Notes: generated from the letters alone by a model not told the origin. DNA of 64,000 nucleotides from Changpingibacter yushuensis (GCF_014041995.1 NZ_CP059492.1:2480001-2544000); one strand, 5' to 3'; counted from the stretch's first letter, positions 9,386 through 19,530 are shown. Program-made: numbers and translations.

Positions 9386-12300
9386 CTACTTGCGGTAGGC
9401 GGCTAACGTGTCACTACCAGAACCAAACCAATCACCAGCAACAAGCTGATCAGAAGAACGCCCAAACACAAAGCCTGGACGAGACCCACCAGCCAACCGA
9501 TCATTCACAAACACACGCGTCCCACGAACAACCGAAACCGAATCAGCCCCATCACCATCAAAATCACCCACAACCGCACGATCCGACACCCGACCAAACG
9601 TAAACACCACATCAGCAGACCCACCAGAAGCAACCTGCTTCACCAAGAACCGCGACCCACGCTGCACACCTAGGCCTGCAACACCATCACCATCCCAATC
9701 ACCCGCAAGCGGAACATCAGACGCCTTGCCGTAAGCCACACTCAGATCAGCAGACCCACCACGCACACGACCATCCACGCTGAAGCGAACATAGAACCTG
9801 TTCGATGAGGCAGCCTTGACCGCCACATCATCAGACCCATCCCCATCAAAGTCACCCACAACAGGGATACTGCCCGCCGGACCATACACAATCGAATAAC
9901 TGGACGCACCCGACCGGTTCGCATCCAAGAACGTATACGTGCGACCAGTACGAAGAACCAGAGTATCTACCCCATCCCCATCAAAATCACCCGACAACAC
10001 CTCATCAGCAGAGCCAATCTTCGCGGCAAACTCCGTCACAGTCCGAACCAACGAATCCTGGAAAAACACATTCACACCCACAGAACCATCCACCACAGGA
10101 ACCACACCAGAGGTATCCGGATCCTGAGGGTGAGTGAAACTCCAACTTGAGGTTGAGCCATCTGCCAGCGCGTAGCCGTCAACCGCCTCTGCAGTGACCA
10201 CGACCGTCTGACCAGAGGCAACCTCAACGGCTCCCGTCACGAGTTCGCCATTTACTAGGTACACAACACCTTCAACGGAAGGGATCGTGATGACGCCGTC
10301 GGCGTATGTTGGCGCTGCAGCCTCGACGATGATGGTCTCACCGTCGTCGCCATCAACGTTCACGCCGATCTTGACTGGATCGTGGTCCGAAGAACGGAAC
10401 TCTGACGTGTCATAGAGCAAGGTGACGTTGTAGTTATAGCGCGAATACTCACGTGCCAACGATTCATCAGCGTTAATGGAGTACACGCCGGCGTCGGTGA
10501 CCATATCGAGTGCAGCTTCGTTGCCAAGCGCCTGATCCAATGAACCCATCAGACCGGAGTACTGGTACGTGGTCAACGAAAGGTATGAATCATCGTTCTC
10601 AGTATCAGCGAGGTGCTGCATCACGCGCGTGTACCCGGCATCGTTGAGCGTGAGGATCGGATCCTCAGCAGAGTACGAATTGAGGTCACCCACGATGAAG
10701 ACAGGTTCATTTGCCCATTCGTCAGCGATCCATTCCGTCAAGGTTTCAGCCTGAGCCACACGATCAGAGTTGGCGTTCCCTTGCCACTTGTCTGGCGCTG
10801 CTGTTCCGCTGCCCTTGGACTTGAAGTGATTAACAACCACCACGAAATCGTCGCCGTAAGGTTCGCCGCTCTCATCTACCGCTTGCCACGTCTGGGCAAG
10901 TGGCTCGCGGGCGTTACTGAAGGCCGATGCGCCAATGAGAACTTCGGAATCGCCGATCGGCTCAACTTCCTTCGGCTGGTAAATGAAGGCAAGACGGATG
11001 ACGTCTTCCTCAGATAGGTCCGGCAAGAGACTCGGGGATGCGACAGCTTCCCACTTCTCATATCCCGCCGCGGTGTTGAGGGCTGCGACCAGCTGATCAA
11101 CAGAGTAGTCGCGGTCAAAGCCGTTCTTTGCAGAGTTCTCAATCTCCTCAAGTGAAACCACAGAGGAATCGAGCTTGTTGATGGCTGCAACGATCTTCGC
11201 CTGTTGGCGGTTGAGGCTTTCGTCGGTTGCAGCACCGCGCACGGTGTCGCAACTGTTGGCCGTGATCGGAGTTCCAGCGCGATCGCTGTATGTGCTGGTG
11301 CACCCAACATCGGCCGCAGTGGTGGTGAAGTAGTTCAGAACGTTGAAGCTGGAAATTGATATATCGCCGCCAACTTCAGGGCTGGAATCAGGGCGCGTGC
11401 TCGAAAACTCGAAGGAGAGCGCCGAAAGATCCTGACCACTTGCACTGGTCAAAGGCTTGAGCGGCTGCAACCCCCACGTGCTGTTGCGGTAATCCAAAAC
11501 TGCAGGCTGAGTCTGCGTAACTGCCGCACCTGTACGAACTTCGTTAGCGAGGGTGAGCCAAGAGACCGGAATGGCCTTATTGGTCGCGTTGCTCAAGAAG
11601 TTTGTGGTCATGCCATCGTCAAGTGTGATGAGGCGAGCGTTGTTCTGATCCTCAAGGGCTTGAACTGCGCTTTCACCGTCGCGCGTCGGATTGAGAACAT
11701 CAGTTGGCTGGCGAAGTGGTTCGTCGCCCATTGCAACGCCAATCGTGCCGTATTGGTTTGTCTGGTAGTTGTTGGTCACGGTCATATCGCCCGTAATCTT
11801 GACCAACATACCCTCCAAGGATTCACGCTCATTGTCGCTACCCGGCAGGGCTTCGAGTTCAACTGCGGCCGGAACGGCAACACCTTCTGGCGGAGCCTCC
11901 TTTGCATAGCTGGAGGCAGTCACCTGAGTTAGGTTGTAGTACTCGCTGACTGCACCTGTCACACTAACGTAGTCACCGATCTGCACCGCGTTGGCAATTC
12001 CACTGGACGCCGCGTAAATGAAGATGCCATCAGAGGCTCCAGAGTGGCTGGTGCCGCCGCCGGTACCCGCTGTCTGAAGATAGAGGCCGTTGAACCCACC
12101 TGCTGGATAGACGGCCGTAACGTAGCCCTCCGTTGTGACAGTGGTTCCTGTCACAGGAGATGCAGCGCCAGTACCTTGGATGCTAGCGATCGGAGTCACC
12201 ACATCGGTAGTGGGCGCCGGCGAAGTTGGCGTTGGATCTGGAGTCGGAGCCGGCGGAGCGGTCTCACCCTTGGAATTGGTTGGTGTGGGCGCGCCTTCCG

Positions 12301-12865
12301 CGAAGTCTGACTCATTGTTGTCTGAGTCGGCACCAGCGGCACGCGAGATAGAGGAACCGGTGGACGGCGCCGCAGCCGCGCTGGTTTCGAATGCCTTATT
12401 TGTCCCGAGTCCCACAAAGTCGATGAGATTCGTGGAAGTGTAATCGATATTCCCGCCAGTCGCAGTTGCTGGTAGAGCGCCATTTCCGATGGCGAATCCA
12501 CCGTTCTTTCCCAGGCCGTCGTTACAGCCCCATAGCTGGTCTGCTCCCGGCAAGTTTGCCTGGGAAGCGGTTGCCATGTGTATGAGGTAGTACCCATTGG
12601 CAGGGACAGTTCCCGTTAAGGTCCCGTTATTCTGGCACTGCAGGGATCCACTGGCTGCGTAATAGCCAACTCGAACGCCATCGAGGCTGATCGCTTGGCT
12701 CGTGGGATTGTAGAGTTCGACGTACTTGCCGGAAACGTTGATTTCATTGATGACCACGGCGTCGCCGGCCGGCGAGGCCGTGGCTGGAACGGTGCTGAAA
12801 GTGGCTGCCACCACTGCTGCTGCAGCGGTCATGGCAAACCCCTTCCCTCTTCCTCTGATACTCAC
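9386..12865 (-). CDS. Secreted ExeM/NucH-family endonuclease with lamin-tail and FG-GAP-like repeats
   Basis: An 1159-aa exported multidomain nuclease. Domains in order: signal peptide (1-31, cleavage near ATA-SPA); lamin-tail domain (about 35-195); Pro/Thr linker; ExeM-type OB-fold domain (about 225-345); endonuclease/exonuclease/phosphatase domain (about 495-835), with SSFNVLNYF, SLEEIENS, VVVVNHFKSKGSG, VGDLNSYSAEDP and SSDHDPV metal and catalytic motifs; a short beta domain; and four GDFDGDG-type repeats (about 930-1159), FG-GAP/VCBS-like. It probably degrades extracellular DNA. No sortase motif is present. GTG start at 12865 has a weak AAGGGA site; an internal ATG 11 codons on also has purine-rich sequence ahead. 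The repeat region uses a distinctly different codon set. Confidence 0.9.
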   Translation of the reverse strand: MSIRGRGKGFAMTAAAAVVAATFSTVPATASPAGDAVVINEINVSGKYVELYNPTSQAISLDGVRVGYYAASGSLQCQNNGTLTGTVPANGYYLIHMATASQANLPGADQLWGCNDGLGKNGGFAIGNGALPATATGGNIDYTSTNLIDFVGLGTNKAFETSAAAAPSTGSSISRAAGADSDNNESDFAEGAPTPTNSKGETAPPAPTPDPTPTSPAPTTDVVTPIASIQGTGAASPVTGTTVTTEGYVTAVYPAGGFNGLYLQTAGTGGGTSHSGASDGIFIYAASSGIANAVQIGDYVSVTGAVSEYYNLTQVTASSYAKEAPPEGVAVPAAVELEALPGSDNERESLEGMLVKITGDMTVTNNYQTNQYGTIGVAMGDEPLRQPTDVLNPTRDGESAVQALEDQNNARLITLDDGMTTNFLSNATNKAIPVSWLTLANEVRTGAAVTQTQPAVLDYRNSTWGLQPLKPLTSASGQDLSALSFEFSSTRPDSSPEVGGDISISSFNVLNYFTTTAADVGCTSTYSDRAGTPITANSCDTVRGAATDESLNRQQAKIVAAINKLDSSVVSLEEIENSAKNGFDRDYSVDQLVAALNTAAGYEKWEAVASPSLLPDLSEEDVIRLAFIYQPKEVEPIGDSEVLIGASAFSNAREPLAQTWQAVDESGEPYGDDFVVVVNHFKSKGSGTAAPDKWQGNANSDRVAQAETLTEWIADEWANEPVFIVGDLNSYSAEDPILTLNDAGYTRVMQHLADTENDDSYLSLTTYQYSGLMGSLDQALGNEAALDMVTDAGVYSINADESLAREYSRYNYNVTLLYDTSEFRSSDHDPVKIGVNVDGDDGETIIVEAAAPTYADGVITIPSVEGVVYLVNGELVTGAVEVASGQTVVVTAEAVDGYALADGSTSSWSFTHPQDPDTSGVVPVVDGSVGVNVFFQDSLVRTVTEFAAKIGSADEVLSGDFDGDGVDTLVLRTGRTYTFLDANRSGASSYSIVYGPAGSIPVVGDFDGDGSDDVAVKAASSNRFYVRFSVDGRVRGGSADLSVAYGKASDVPLAGDWDGDGVAGLGVQRGSRFLVKQVASGGSADVVFTFGRVSDRAVVGDFDGDGADSVSVVRGTRVFVNDRLAGGSRPGFVFGRSSDQLVAGDWFGSGSDTLAAYRK

Positions 12866-13142
12866 GTGCTTCCCTTCGTTGGGTCTTATCTGTGCCTGTG
12901 TGACGCACAGATAACTCAGATACTACGCACAGGAGGTAACGCGAAAGCGATGATTGGATGACTAGTTGGTTTCGCTTCGCTTTTCCAACCCACCCAGTAG
13001 CGCTTAGATGAAAGAATTTGCAGATAAACGCCCATTTCAACCCGTGTTTACACGATTCTTCCAACTTTTCAGTACCAGAGACCCTCACAAATCTGTGCTT
13101 CAATCTTGAGGATTACTCATGTTATAGAACGATAGGAGGAGG

Positions 13143-14411
13143 ATGCCTGATGTAGCGTTGAGTCCACGACCATCCGTCAGAATGGAGCAGAACGTGAGCC
13201 TCATCGATAACACGTTGTGGTGGCAGGTCTTTCCGCTCGGTGCGTGCGGCGCGCCCATTCGGATACGTTCCGGTGACGATTCCGCGCACCGCCTCCCTCG
13301 CCTCATCCCGTGGCTTGATCACGTTGTGGATCTGGGGTGCAACGGATTGCTCCTTGGCCCAATCTTCGAATCCGTCTCTCATGGGTATGACACGCTGGAC
13401 CATTTCCAGATCGATCGTCGCTTGGGTGATCAGAACGACTTCGATGATCTGATCTCTCAATGCACTGAACGCGGAATCGCCGTGATGCTTGATGGAGTGT
13501 TCAACCATGTTGCAGTCACGCATCCTCGCGCAGCGCAGCTCGCGGCCACGTCTCCTGATGGCACACCACAGGTTTGGGAGGGTCACAACGAACTCGTGGT
13601 GCTCGACCATTCGAAGTCCGAAGTAATCGAACTGGTTGCGGAAGCCATGTTGTACTGGTTGCGGCGTGGCATAGCGGGCTGGCGGCTCGACGTCGCTTAC
13701 GCCGTCCCATCATCCTTCTGGCGGGAAGTCACTGGTATTGTCCGTGCTGAGTTCCCAGAAGCAGTGTTCCTCGGTGAGGTGATCCACGGTGACTATCCAC
13801 AGTTCGTAGCCGAAAGCTCGCTAGACACTGTGACCCAGTATGAGCTGTGGAAGGCCACATGGAGTTCGATCCAAACCCGCAACTTTTGGGAACTCGCATG
13901 GTCCCTTGAGCGGCATGAGGCCTTTGTTGCCAGTTTTGTGCCGCAGACCTTCATTGGCAATCACGACGTCGAACGAATAGCCAGCCAGGTTGGCGATTCC
14001 GGTGCCGTGCTTGCGGTCAGTGCCCTCCTCACGCTGCCGGGCATGCCGTCCATTTATTATGGCGACGAACAGGCCTTCCGTGGGCGCAAGTTGGAGGGCT
14101 TTGCTGCCGACGACGAACTCCGCCCTCCGCTTCCTGATTCTCCCGAGGCTCTTTCGGACATGGGTATGTGGATGGAAAACATCTACAAGGGACTCATTGC
14201 TCTACGCAAGCAGCGCCCATGGCTCGCACGCGCTCACATCAAGGTTGATGGCAAGCAAAACGAGTGGATCGAATATACGGTGACGCCACGTGATAGTGAA
14301 ACCGCGGATCATGATGGTCTACACGTACGTCTTGACGTGGACCCATTGGCCCACGTCGCAATCTCAGACCTAGCAGGACATCAGCTGTTTGCTTGGGGAG
14401 AGCAGAAATAG
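13143..14411 (+). CDS. GH13 alpha-amylase family glycoside hydrolase
   Basis: A cytoplasmic TIM-barrel enzyme acting on alpha-glucosides or alpha-glucans. The catalytic triad is visible: Asp183 in GWRLDVAYAV, Glu212 in FLGEVIHGDY and Asp275 in FIGNHDVERI. Conserved region I is DGVFNHVAVTHP. At 422 aa it is compact, and no signal peptide is present. The ATG at 13143 is very close to a run of AGGAGG; an internal start (ATG 13182 or a later GTG) is possible. Specificity (maltodextrin, sucrose/trehalose, other) cannot be assigned. It is divergent from the nuclease gene. Confidence 0.87.
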   Translation: MPDVALSPRPSVRMEQNVSLIDNTLWWQVFPLGACGAPIRIRSGDDSAHRLPRLIPWLDHVVDLGCNGLLLGPIFESVSHGYDTLDHFQIDRRLGDQNDFDDLISQCTERGIAVMLDGVFNHVAVTHPRAAQLAATSPDGTPQVWEGHNELVVLDHSKSEVIELVAEAMLYWLRRGIAGWRLDVAYAVPSSFWREVTGIVRAEFPEAVFLGEVIHGDYPQFVAESSLDTVTQYELWKATWSSIQTRNFWELAWSLERHEAFVASFVPQTFIGNHDVERIASQVGDSGAVLAVSALLTLPGMPSIYYGDEQAFRGRKLEGFAADDELRPPLPDSPEALSDMGMWMENIYKGLIALRKQRPWLARAHIKVDGKQNEWIEYTVTPRDSETADHDGLHVRLDVDPLAHVAISDLAGHQLFAWGEQK

Positions 14412-14530
14412 AGTGATCTCCGGTCTGACTCGGAGCTGATGGCCATCAGCATTGCGAAGAGCAAGCGGGTGCTGGTGGCAGTGTGCGCCTCCTCGCTGCC
14501 TCAATCGCTGCCGCCGAGTAGCCTTGTGCC

Positions 14531-15655
14531 ATGCGCTGTTCCTATTTCGACGCCGGAGTGTGCCTATCCTGTACCCTCATGGGCAGCGATTATTCTGTGC
14601 AGCTCGCGCAAAAGAACGCTCGTGTGGCAAAGCTGTTTAGCGATTTCCCAACTCTGAGCTGGCTACCTCCTATGGCCTCAGCGGAATCCCACTTCCGGAA
14701 TAAGGCCAAGCTGGTTGTGGGCGGAACAGTCAGCGCACCAACCCTCGGGATCCTAGGTCCAAGCGGGCGGGGTGTGGACCTTCAGGAGTGTGGGCTATAT
14801 GAGCCCGCACTTGCCGTGAGTTTTGAGCCGCTAGTTCGCTTCATCACATTGGCCACCCTGCCACCGTTCGATGTGGCAACTGGACGCGGCGAACTCAAGA
14901 ACATCATTGTGACCGTGTCTCCTGCTGGCGAGCTCATGGTGCGATTTGTACTTCGTTCATCAGAGAGCATCGTTCGGATTCGGAAGCACTTAACGTGGCT
15001 GCTCGATGCGCTGCCTCAAGCTGTGGTTGTCACCGCGAACTTGCTTCCAGAGCGTAAGGCCGTCCCCGAAGGCGCAACAGAAATCGTACTGACAGAGGCG
15101 CAGCATCTGCCTATGAGGCTAACAAAAGCCACGCTCAACCTCCGCCCGCAATCTTTCTTCCAGACCAATACTGCTATCGCGCAGGGCCTCTACGATCAGG
15201 CCGCCGCATGGGTGGCCAGCATGGAAGGCCCTCTTCACCTGTGGGATCTCTACTGCGGTGTAGGAGGATTTGCTCTCTCCTGTGCTGGGCCAGATCGTAG
15301 CGTGCTCGGAGTGGAAATCTCGGAGCAGGCCATCGCGAGCGCGCAGACTTCCGTTGCTGATTCGAACCTTGATGTGCGCTTCCTCGTGGGTGACGCCCTC
15401 ACGGCCGCCTCCCACGAGGAAGCGGATCCAGACCTTGTGATTGTCAATCCACCACGGCGCGGCATTGGGGATCTGGCCGACTGGCTCGATCGGTCACCGG
15501 CCCGCAATGTTATCTACTCCAGCTGCAACGCCGACTCGCTCATACGAGATCTCGCCCAAATGCCCCATTTCACTCCCGTGGAGGCACGAGTCTTTGACAT
15601 GTTCCCTCAGACCAACCACGCAGAAACGATGGTGCTCCTAGAGCGTGTTGCATAG
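14531..15655 (+). CDS. rlmC: 23S rRNA (uracil-C5)-methyltransferase RlmC
   Basis: A SAM-dependent RNA m5U methyltransferase of the TrmA/RumA family, RlmC (RumB) branch, which in E. coli modifies U747 of 23S rRNA. Cys3, Cys11, Cys14 and Cys87 form the 4Fe-4S site; the N-terminus (MRCSYFDAGVCLSC) is the RlmC hallmark and lacks a TRAM domain. WDLYCGVGGFAL binds SAM, NPPRRG follows, and Cys332 in SSCNADSL is the catalytic nucleophile. Length 374 aa is normal. It lies 120 bp after the GH13 gene on the same strand. Confidence 0.92.
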   Translation: MRCSYFDAGVCLSCTLMGSDYSVQLAQKNARVAKLFSDFPTLSWLPPMASAESHFRNKAKLVVGGTVSAPTLGILGPSGRGVDLQECGLYEPALAVSFEPLVRFITLATLPPFDVATGRGELKNIIVTVSPAGELMVRFVLRSSESIVRIRKHLTWLLDALPQAVVVTANLLPERKAVPEGATEIVLTEAQHLPMRLTKATLNLRPQSFFQTNTAIAQGLYDQAAAWVASMEGPLHLWDLYCGVGGFALSCAGPDRSVLGVEISEQAIASAQTSVADSNLDVRFLVGDALTAASHEEADPDLVIVNPPRRGIGDLADWLDRSPARNVIYSSCNADSLIRDLAQMPHFTPVEARVFDMFPQTNHAETMVLLERVA

Positions 15656-15751
15656 GATTCAGAGCCCAGTCACGTGCCGCTAGACATGGTCATACCGTGA
15701 ATCGGGCCGGAAAACGGTGGGACGTTGACGGCCACCCGAATGGCCGGACGA

Positions 15752-16627
15752 TCACATACCCAAGAACTCTTTCAGGCTTGGTAGAAGTCGCTTTGTCTGT
15801 TCCATACCTGCGTCGTAGGTGGATTTCAGTTTGGCCACGTTCATTTCGTGATTCGTTATGTTGATCGTCTCGGGTGTGTAGATCCAGGCACGTCCTTGGC
15901 GCTCCAGCTCGAAAAGCTGCTGACGCGTGTGGTTGTAGTTCTGCGGGCGCTCAATCAGGCCCTCTGCGATGTGAGGAGTGCGCCTGAAGTACGTCCGAAA
16001 GAACTGTGGATTGCGTGGCGCCTTCTTGACATAGTCACGCGGTCGCGTAAGGACTACGACGAAGTTCTTGTACCCATCCTGCATCGCCGCATCCAGTGCG
16101 ATACCTCCCGATGGACCAAGTGCGCCATCTGCGTAGACTTCGCCATCGATTTCAGTGAAGGGCATAATTCCTGGCATTGTGGAAGAGGCCTGGACCTTGA
16201 GCATGAGGTCCTTGTGGTCTGCGATGCTAGCGCGATTCCAATAGACCTCTTCACCATCGCTTACGCGAAAGGCTCCGATGCGAAAGTCAGTGGTACTGGA
16301 ATCGAATGATTGAAAATCGAAAGGGAAGGAACTTCCCTGTTCGGTGGCCTCATGATAGATGTAGCGCGAATTGAAGTAGCCCTCTCCCCTCAACCAGGAG
16401 CGCATACCACCCATATTAGGGTCGCCCACAAATTCGACCCAGGATTGTGCCGAACGCGTGATATCACGCGAAATGTAATTGACGGTGTTTGAGGATCCAG
16501 CTGAGATCCCTGAAACGTGTGGGAAGAATATTCCCTGTTCAATCAACGTAACTACCATCGGTGCAGTGGCGCTGGCACGCATTCCTCCACCCTCAAAGAT
16601 GAGCGCTGTTTCTTCGATCTTCGGCAT
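15752..16627 (-). CDS. Patatin-like phospholipase
   Basis: A 291-aa serine lipid acyl hydrolase of the patatin superfamily (RssA/YjdC/YjjU type). The oxyanion loop is GGGMRA at 13-18, the nucleophile is Ser42 within GISAGS, and the second dyad residue is Asp167 in DGA. No signal peptide. The start at 16627 (MPKIEETAL) has a strong GGGAGGAG site; the longer frame is rejected. It faces rlmC convergently. Substrate (phospholipid or lysophospholipid) unknown. Confidence 0.9.
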   Translation of the reverse strand: MPKIEETALIFEGGGMRASATAPMVVTLIEQGIFFPHVSGISAGSSNTVNYISRDITRSAQSWVEFVGDPNMGGMRSWLRGEGYFNSRYIYHEATEQGSSFPFDFQSFDSSTTDFRIGAFRVSDGEEVYWNRASIADHKDLMLKVQASSTMPGIMPFTEIDGEVYADGALGPSGGIALDAAMQDGYKNFVVVLTRPRDYVKKAPRNPQFFRTYFRRTPHIAEGLIERPQNYNHTRQQLFELERQGRAWIYTPETINITNHEMNVAKLKSTYDAGMEQTKRLLPSLKEFLGM

Positions 16628-16752
16628 TGGATCTCCTCCCGTGGCGTAGAGGCAGAGACGGTGACCTCTGCTTCGTGACTCCAACCGTTTCAGTGTATCC
16701 ATCTCGGACAAGACCGAACCATGTGAGGAAGGCCTATTCAGCCATCACAAAC

Positions 16753-18084
16753 TCACTGCAAGTTGGGGTTGTACTTGAGCGAGTTCACCTTGCAAGAACA
16801 CTCAGTGGCAATATTGATCGACTGGGCGATTGCACCCTCAGCGCGCAGCTCGAGGAGCTTCGGCACAACCTTGTCCCGCAGCATCCATGGGTCGATTGTG
16901 TTTACGTAGATCTTCGTGCCGCCCTCGAATCCAGCAAGTGTTGAGACCCTCCACTTGATAAGGATTCGCCACGGCATGGCAACGTCCAGATCAAGCGGCT
17001 TGGAGTACCATTCTTCATTCGTGGGAATAAAAACCCCTGTTGCGGCATGCATCGCGTGAACGAGGTCCGATACGTCCCGAAGTTCCTCTGGCGTGTGTTC
17101 CCATGGTTGGCAAGAGGCCGAACGGCTCCACACCTCGAGCGTGGGATAACGGTGGCCGAAGCCTGCGATGGCGATTGCATGCTTGTTCTCGGCAATAACG
17201 AGGTTCTGAGAGCTCGCATAATCAACGGCCGCTTCGTTGTAATAGTTCGGGTTGTCGCGAACCTTAGGCGCTTCCATTCGAGCATTCACGGAGCGCTCAT
17301 CGATCGCAACAAGCTGTTTGTGTAGATGGTCAAATGACGCACCTGCAGGGCGAAGCCAATTCTGGAATACCTGCACATACTTCACGTAGCGGTTCTGAGC
17401 GTAAAGATCGCGCATAGCGTCCACAGTAAGCCGCATATACCACTGATGTTCTTGGGGCGTTAGGGTTCCGGAAGAAGCAAGTTGGGAAGAATCATGTGCG
17501 CCATCCACATAGTGACGGCGCGAGATAATCACCTCGTGACCCCCACCAAAGAATGGCTGCGCCATTTGAATGCGCTCCCATTCCGTCATTTTCTCCCACT
17601 CAGATGTTTCAATATGGGAAGCGGTAGCTTTTTGGTGAACAACTGACAGTGCATGCGCCTTCCCAGCTGGATCAGCGAGGTATCGTTCCATGCGCTCCTG
17701 CGCAGCAACAGGCATCTTGTACCCGTAGTTCTTCACCCAGAAGTCGTAAGAGACGATCTCAAAGAGGTTTCCCACCCGGCGGAACTCCCAAGGCTCAGCG
17801 AGGTCATCAACCGCCGTCGCGTAGCTGATAACAGCATCGTCGCCAGATCGTGCAATGCGAGCCTTCTCCGGCGGAGTCTCAAGGATTCGGTCAGCGCAGA
17901 ATGCGCAGGTCTTCCCTGTATCAGCCAAGGGCATGGGGTTTTCCGGGGTTACGTCAAGTGGCCGATTAGCACGTCCCGGTACCGTCCAAATCTCCGTACC
18001 TGAAAATGGGTTGAGCTGCTTGATAGTGCCATCTGCGAGGCGAGTCAGCTGGGGCGGGATGGGAGAGGGAATACTCTGGGGCAT
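16753..18084 (-). CDS. DUF4921 family protein (GalT/HIT-like fold)
   Basis: A 443-aa actinobacterial protein that I match to DUF4921 by overall character. It carries an early CAFC zinc-type pair, a central HLHKQL segment that resembles the HxHxQ active site of galactose-1-phosphate uridylyltransferases and related HIT nucleotidyl transferases, and a second histidine-rich stretch (FGHRYP). This suggests a nucleotide or phosphosugar transferase or hydrolase, but no substrate is established. The ATG is preceded by AAAGG. It is upstream of the patatin gene on the same strand with 125 bp between them. Confidence 0.75.
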   Translation of the reverse strand: MPQSIPSPIPPQLTRLADGTIKQLNPFSGTEIWTVPGRANRPLDVTPENPMPLADTGKTCAFCADRILETPPEKARIARSGDDAVISYATAVDDLAEPWEFRRVGNLFEIVSYDFWVKNYGYKMPVAAQERMERYLADPAGKAHALSVVHQKATASHIETSEWEKMTEWERIQMAQPFFGGGHEVIISRRHYVDGAHDSSQLASSGTLTPQEHQWYMRLTVDAMRDLYAQNRYVKYVQVFQNWLRPAGASFDHLHKQLVAIDERSVNARMEAPKVRDNPNYYNEAAVDYASSQNLVIAENKHAIAIAGFGHRYPTLEVWSRSASCQPWEHTPEELRDVSDLVHAMHAATGVFIPTNEEWYSKPLDLDVAMPWRILIKWRVSTLAGFEGGTKIYVNTIDPWMLRDKVVPKLLELRAEGAIAQSINIATECSCKVNSLKYNPNLQ

Positions 18085-18296
18085 GATGCGACCTTTGATG
18101 TGGCTCAGAATTCGATCCCAATCCTACCTAAGCAAACTGCGCTGAGGCTGGACGACTGGCCCAATCAAGCCTCGCCCTCCTCCGCCAACATAGCTACGCA
18201 TCTATGGACAATGCACAGTTCTATGCGAGAATAGATTGCTGCTTCCGGCATGGGAGAAGCCCAGCCGATCGGCTGCCCTCACATGGAGGTTGTGCC

Positions 18297-19526
18297 ATGA
18301 ATCCGCAGTCTTCTGCCTCGAACTCGAGGTTTGAACAGCAGTTCGGTGCGCTGGGCATTGCTCTGGCCGCCGTCGTCGTTGTTGTATCACTGAATCTGCG
18401 TCCTGTTCTCACTTCGGTTGGACCCATTTCGGATCTCATCCAAGCAGGAACGGGCCTTTCAACTTCGGCAATGGGCCTTCTAGCTTCCGTCCCGGTCCTG
18501 TGCATGGGAATCGGTGCGTTGTGCACTCCATGGATCATCCGAACAATCGGCATGGACTCAGCGGTCGTGGCGGCATTGGTCGCCTTGGGTATCACAACGG
18601 CCATACGATCGTTCGTTCCAGGAGCGGGCCTGTGGATTGGCACGGTGGGAATCGGATTGGCGATCGGAGTTCTCAATGGAGTCCTTCCTCCGATCATCAA
18701 ACGCGACTTCCCGACGCGATCCACAATGGTGATGGGAATTTATTCTGCAGCGTTGACGATGGGTGCTGCGGTCGCCTCCGGCGTGGCTGTGCCCATCGCC
18801 GGGGCCACTTCTTGGCGCGTAGCCACCGGAATCTGGCTGGTTTTGGTGGTCATCGGCCTGGCGGCGTGGGCATGGTCAATTCAAGCTCGCGGCAGTCTGA
18901 TCCGCATCAGTCCTGAGCAACACATTCGGGGTAGCCACATTTCTCACGCACCACGCGTAAATGTTTGGCAGAATCCACTGGCCTGGGCCATCACGAGTTT
19001 CATGGGGCTCCAAAGCTTCCTCTTCTACACGTTCGTGCAGTGGCTTCCGGATCTCGAAAAGTCGAATGGGATCTCAGCCGAAGTCGCGGGCGTACATATG
19101 ATGCTCTTCCAGATCGCTGGGCTGGCCGCAACCTTGCTGGTAACAGCAATTCAAGGTGAGCGCCCCGATCAGCGCTGGGCGGCATTCGCAACTGGCGTGA
19201 TCTGGTTCGTAGGTTTGGGTGGAATGCTCGCTGCTCCATCTCTCGCACTAACGTGGGCGATAGTCATGGGCCTCGGTTCGGGCGCGTCTTTCAACCTTGC
19301 GCTCTCCTTCATCTCCACGCGCACGGTTGACTCCTACCAAGCATCCGCGGTATCTGGAATGTCGCAATCGCTCGGCTACGTCATAGCCGCCATTGGGCCT
19401 ACGCTTGCAGGCCTTATGGCGGAGTCCCTCAGCTGGGATGCCGTGCTTGTGATGACTGCGGGAGTTGCTGCGGCGATGATGGTTCTTGGAGTAATTGCCG
19501 GGCGCCCAGTTAAGATATCGGGCTGA
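18297..19526 (+). CDS. MFS transporter, CynX/NimT (cyanate/nitroimidazole) family
   Basis: A 12-helix major facilitator of the CynX/NimT/YycB branch, signalled by NLRPVLTSVGPI in helix 1 and the GVLNGVLPPIIKRDFP loop. At 409 aa it is the usual size. The ATG at 18297 has GGAGG about 9 nt upstream; the open frame upstream is not MFS-like. Substrates in the family include cyanate and 2-nitroimidazole; here unknown. No cyanase gene is nearby. Confidence 0.88.
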   Translation: MNPQSSASNSRFEQQFGALGIALAAVVVVVSLNLRPVLTSVGPISDLIQAGTGLSTSAMGLLASVPVLCMGIGALCTPWIIRTIGMDSAVVAALVALGITTAIRSFVPGAGLWIGTVGIGLAIGVLNGVLPPIIKRDFPTRSTMVMGIYSAALTMGAAVASGVAVPIAGATSWRVATGIWLVLVVIGLAAWAWSIQARGSLIRISPEQHIRGSHISHAPRVNVWQNPLAWAITSFMGLQSFLFYTFVQWLPDLEKSNGISAEVAGVHMMLFQIAGLAATLLVTAIQGERPDQRWAAFATGVIWFVGLGGMLAAPSLALTWAIVMGLGSGASFNLALSFISTRTVDSYQASAVSGMSQSLGYVIAAIGPTLAGLMAESLSWDAVLVMTAGVAAAMMVLGVIAGRPVKISG

Positions 19527-19530
19527 CCAC

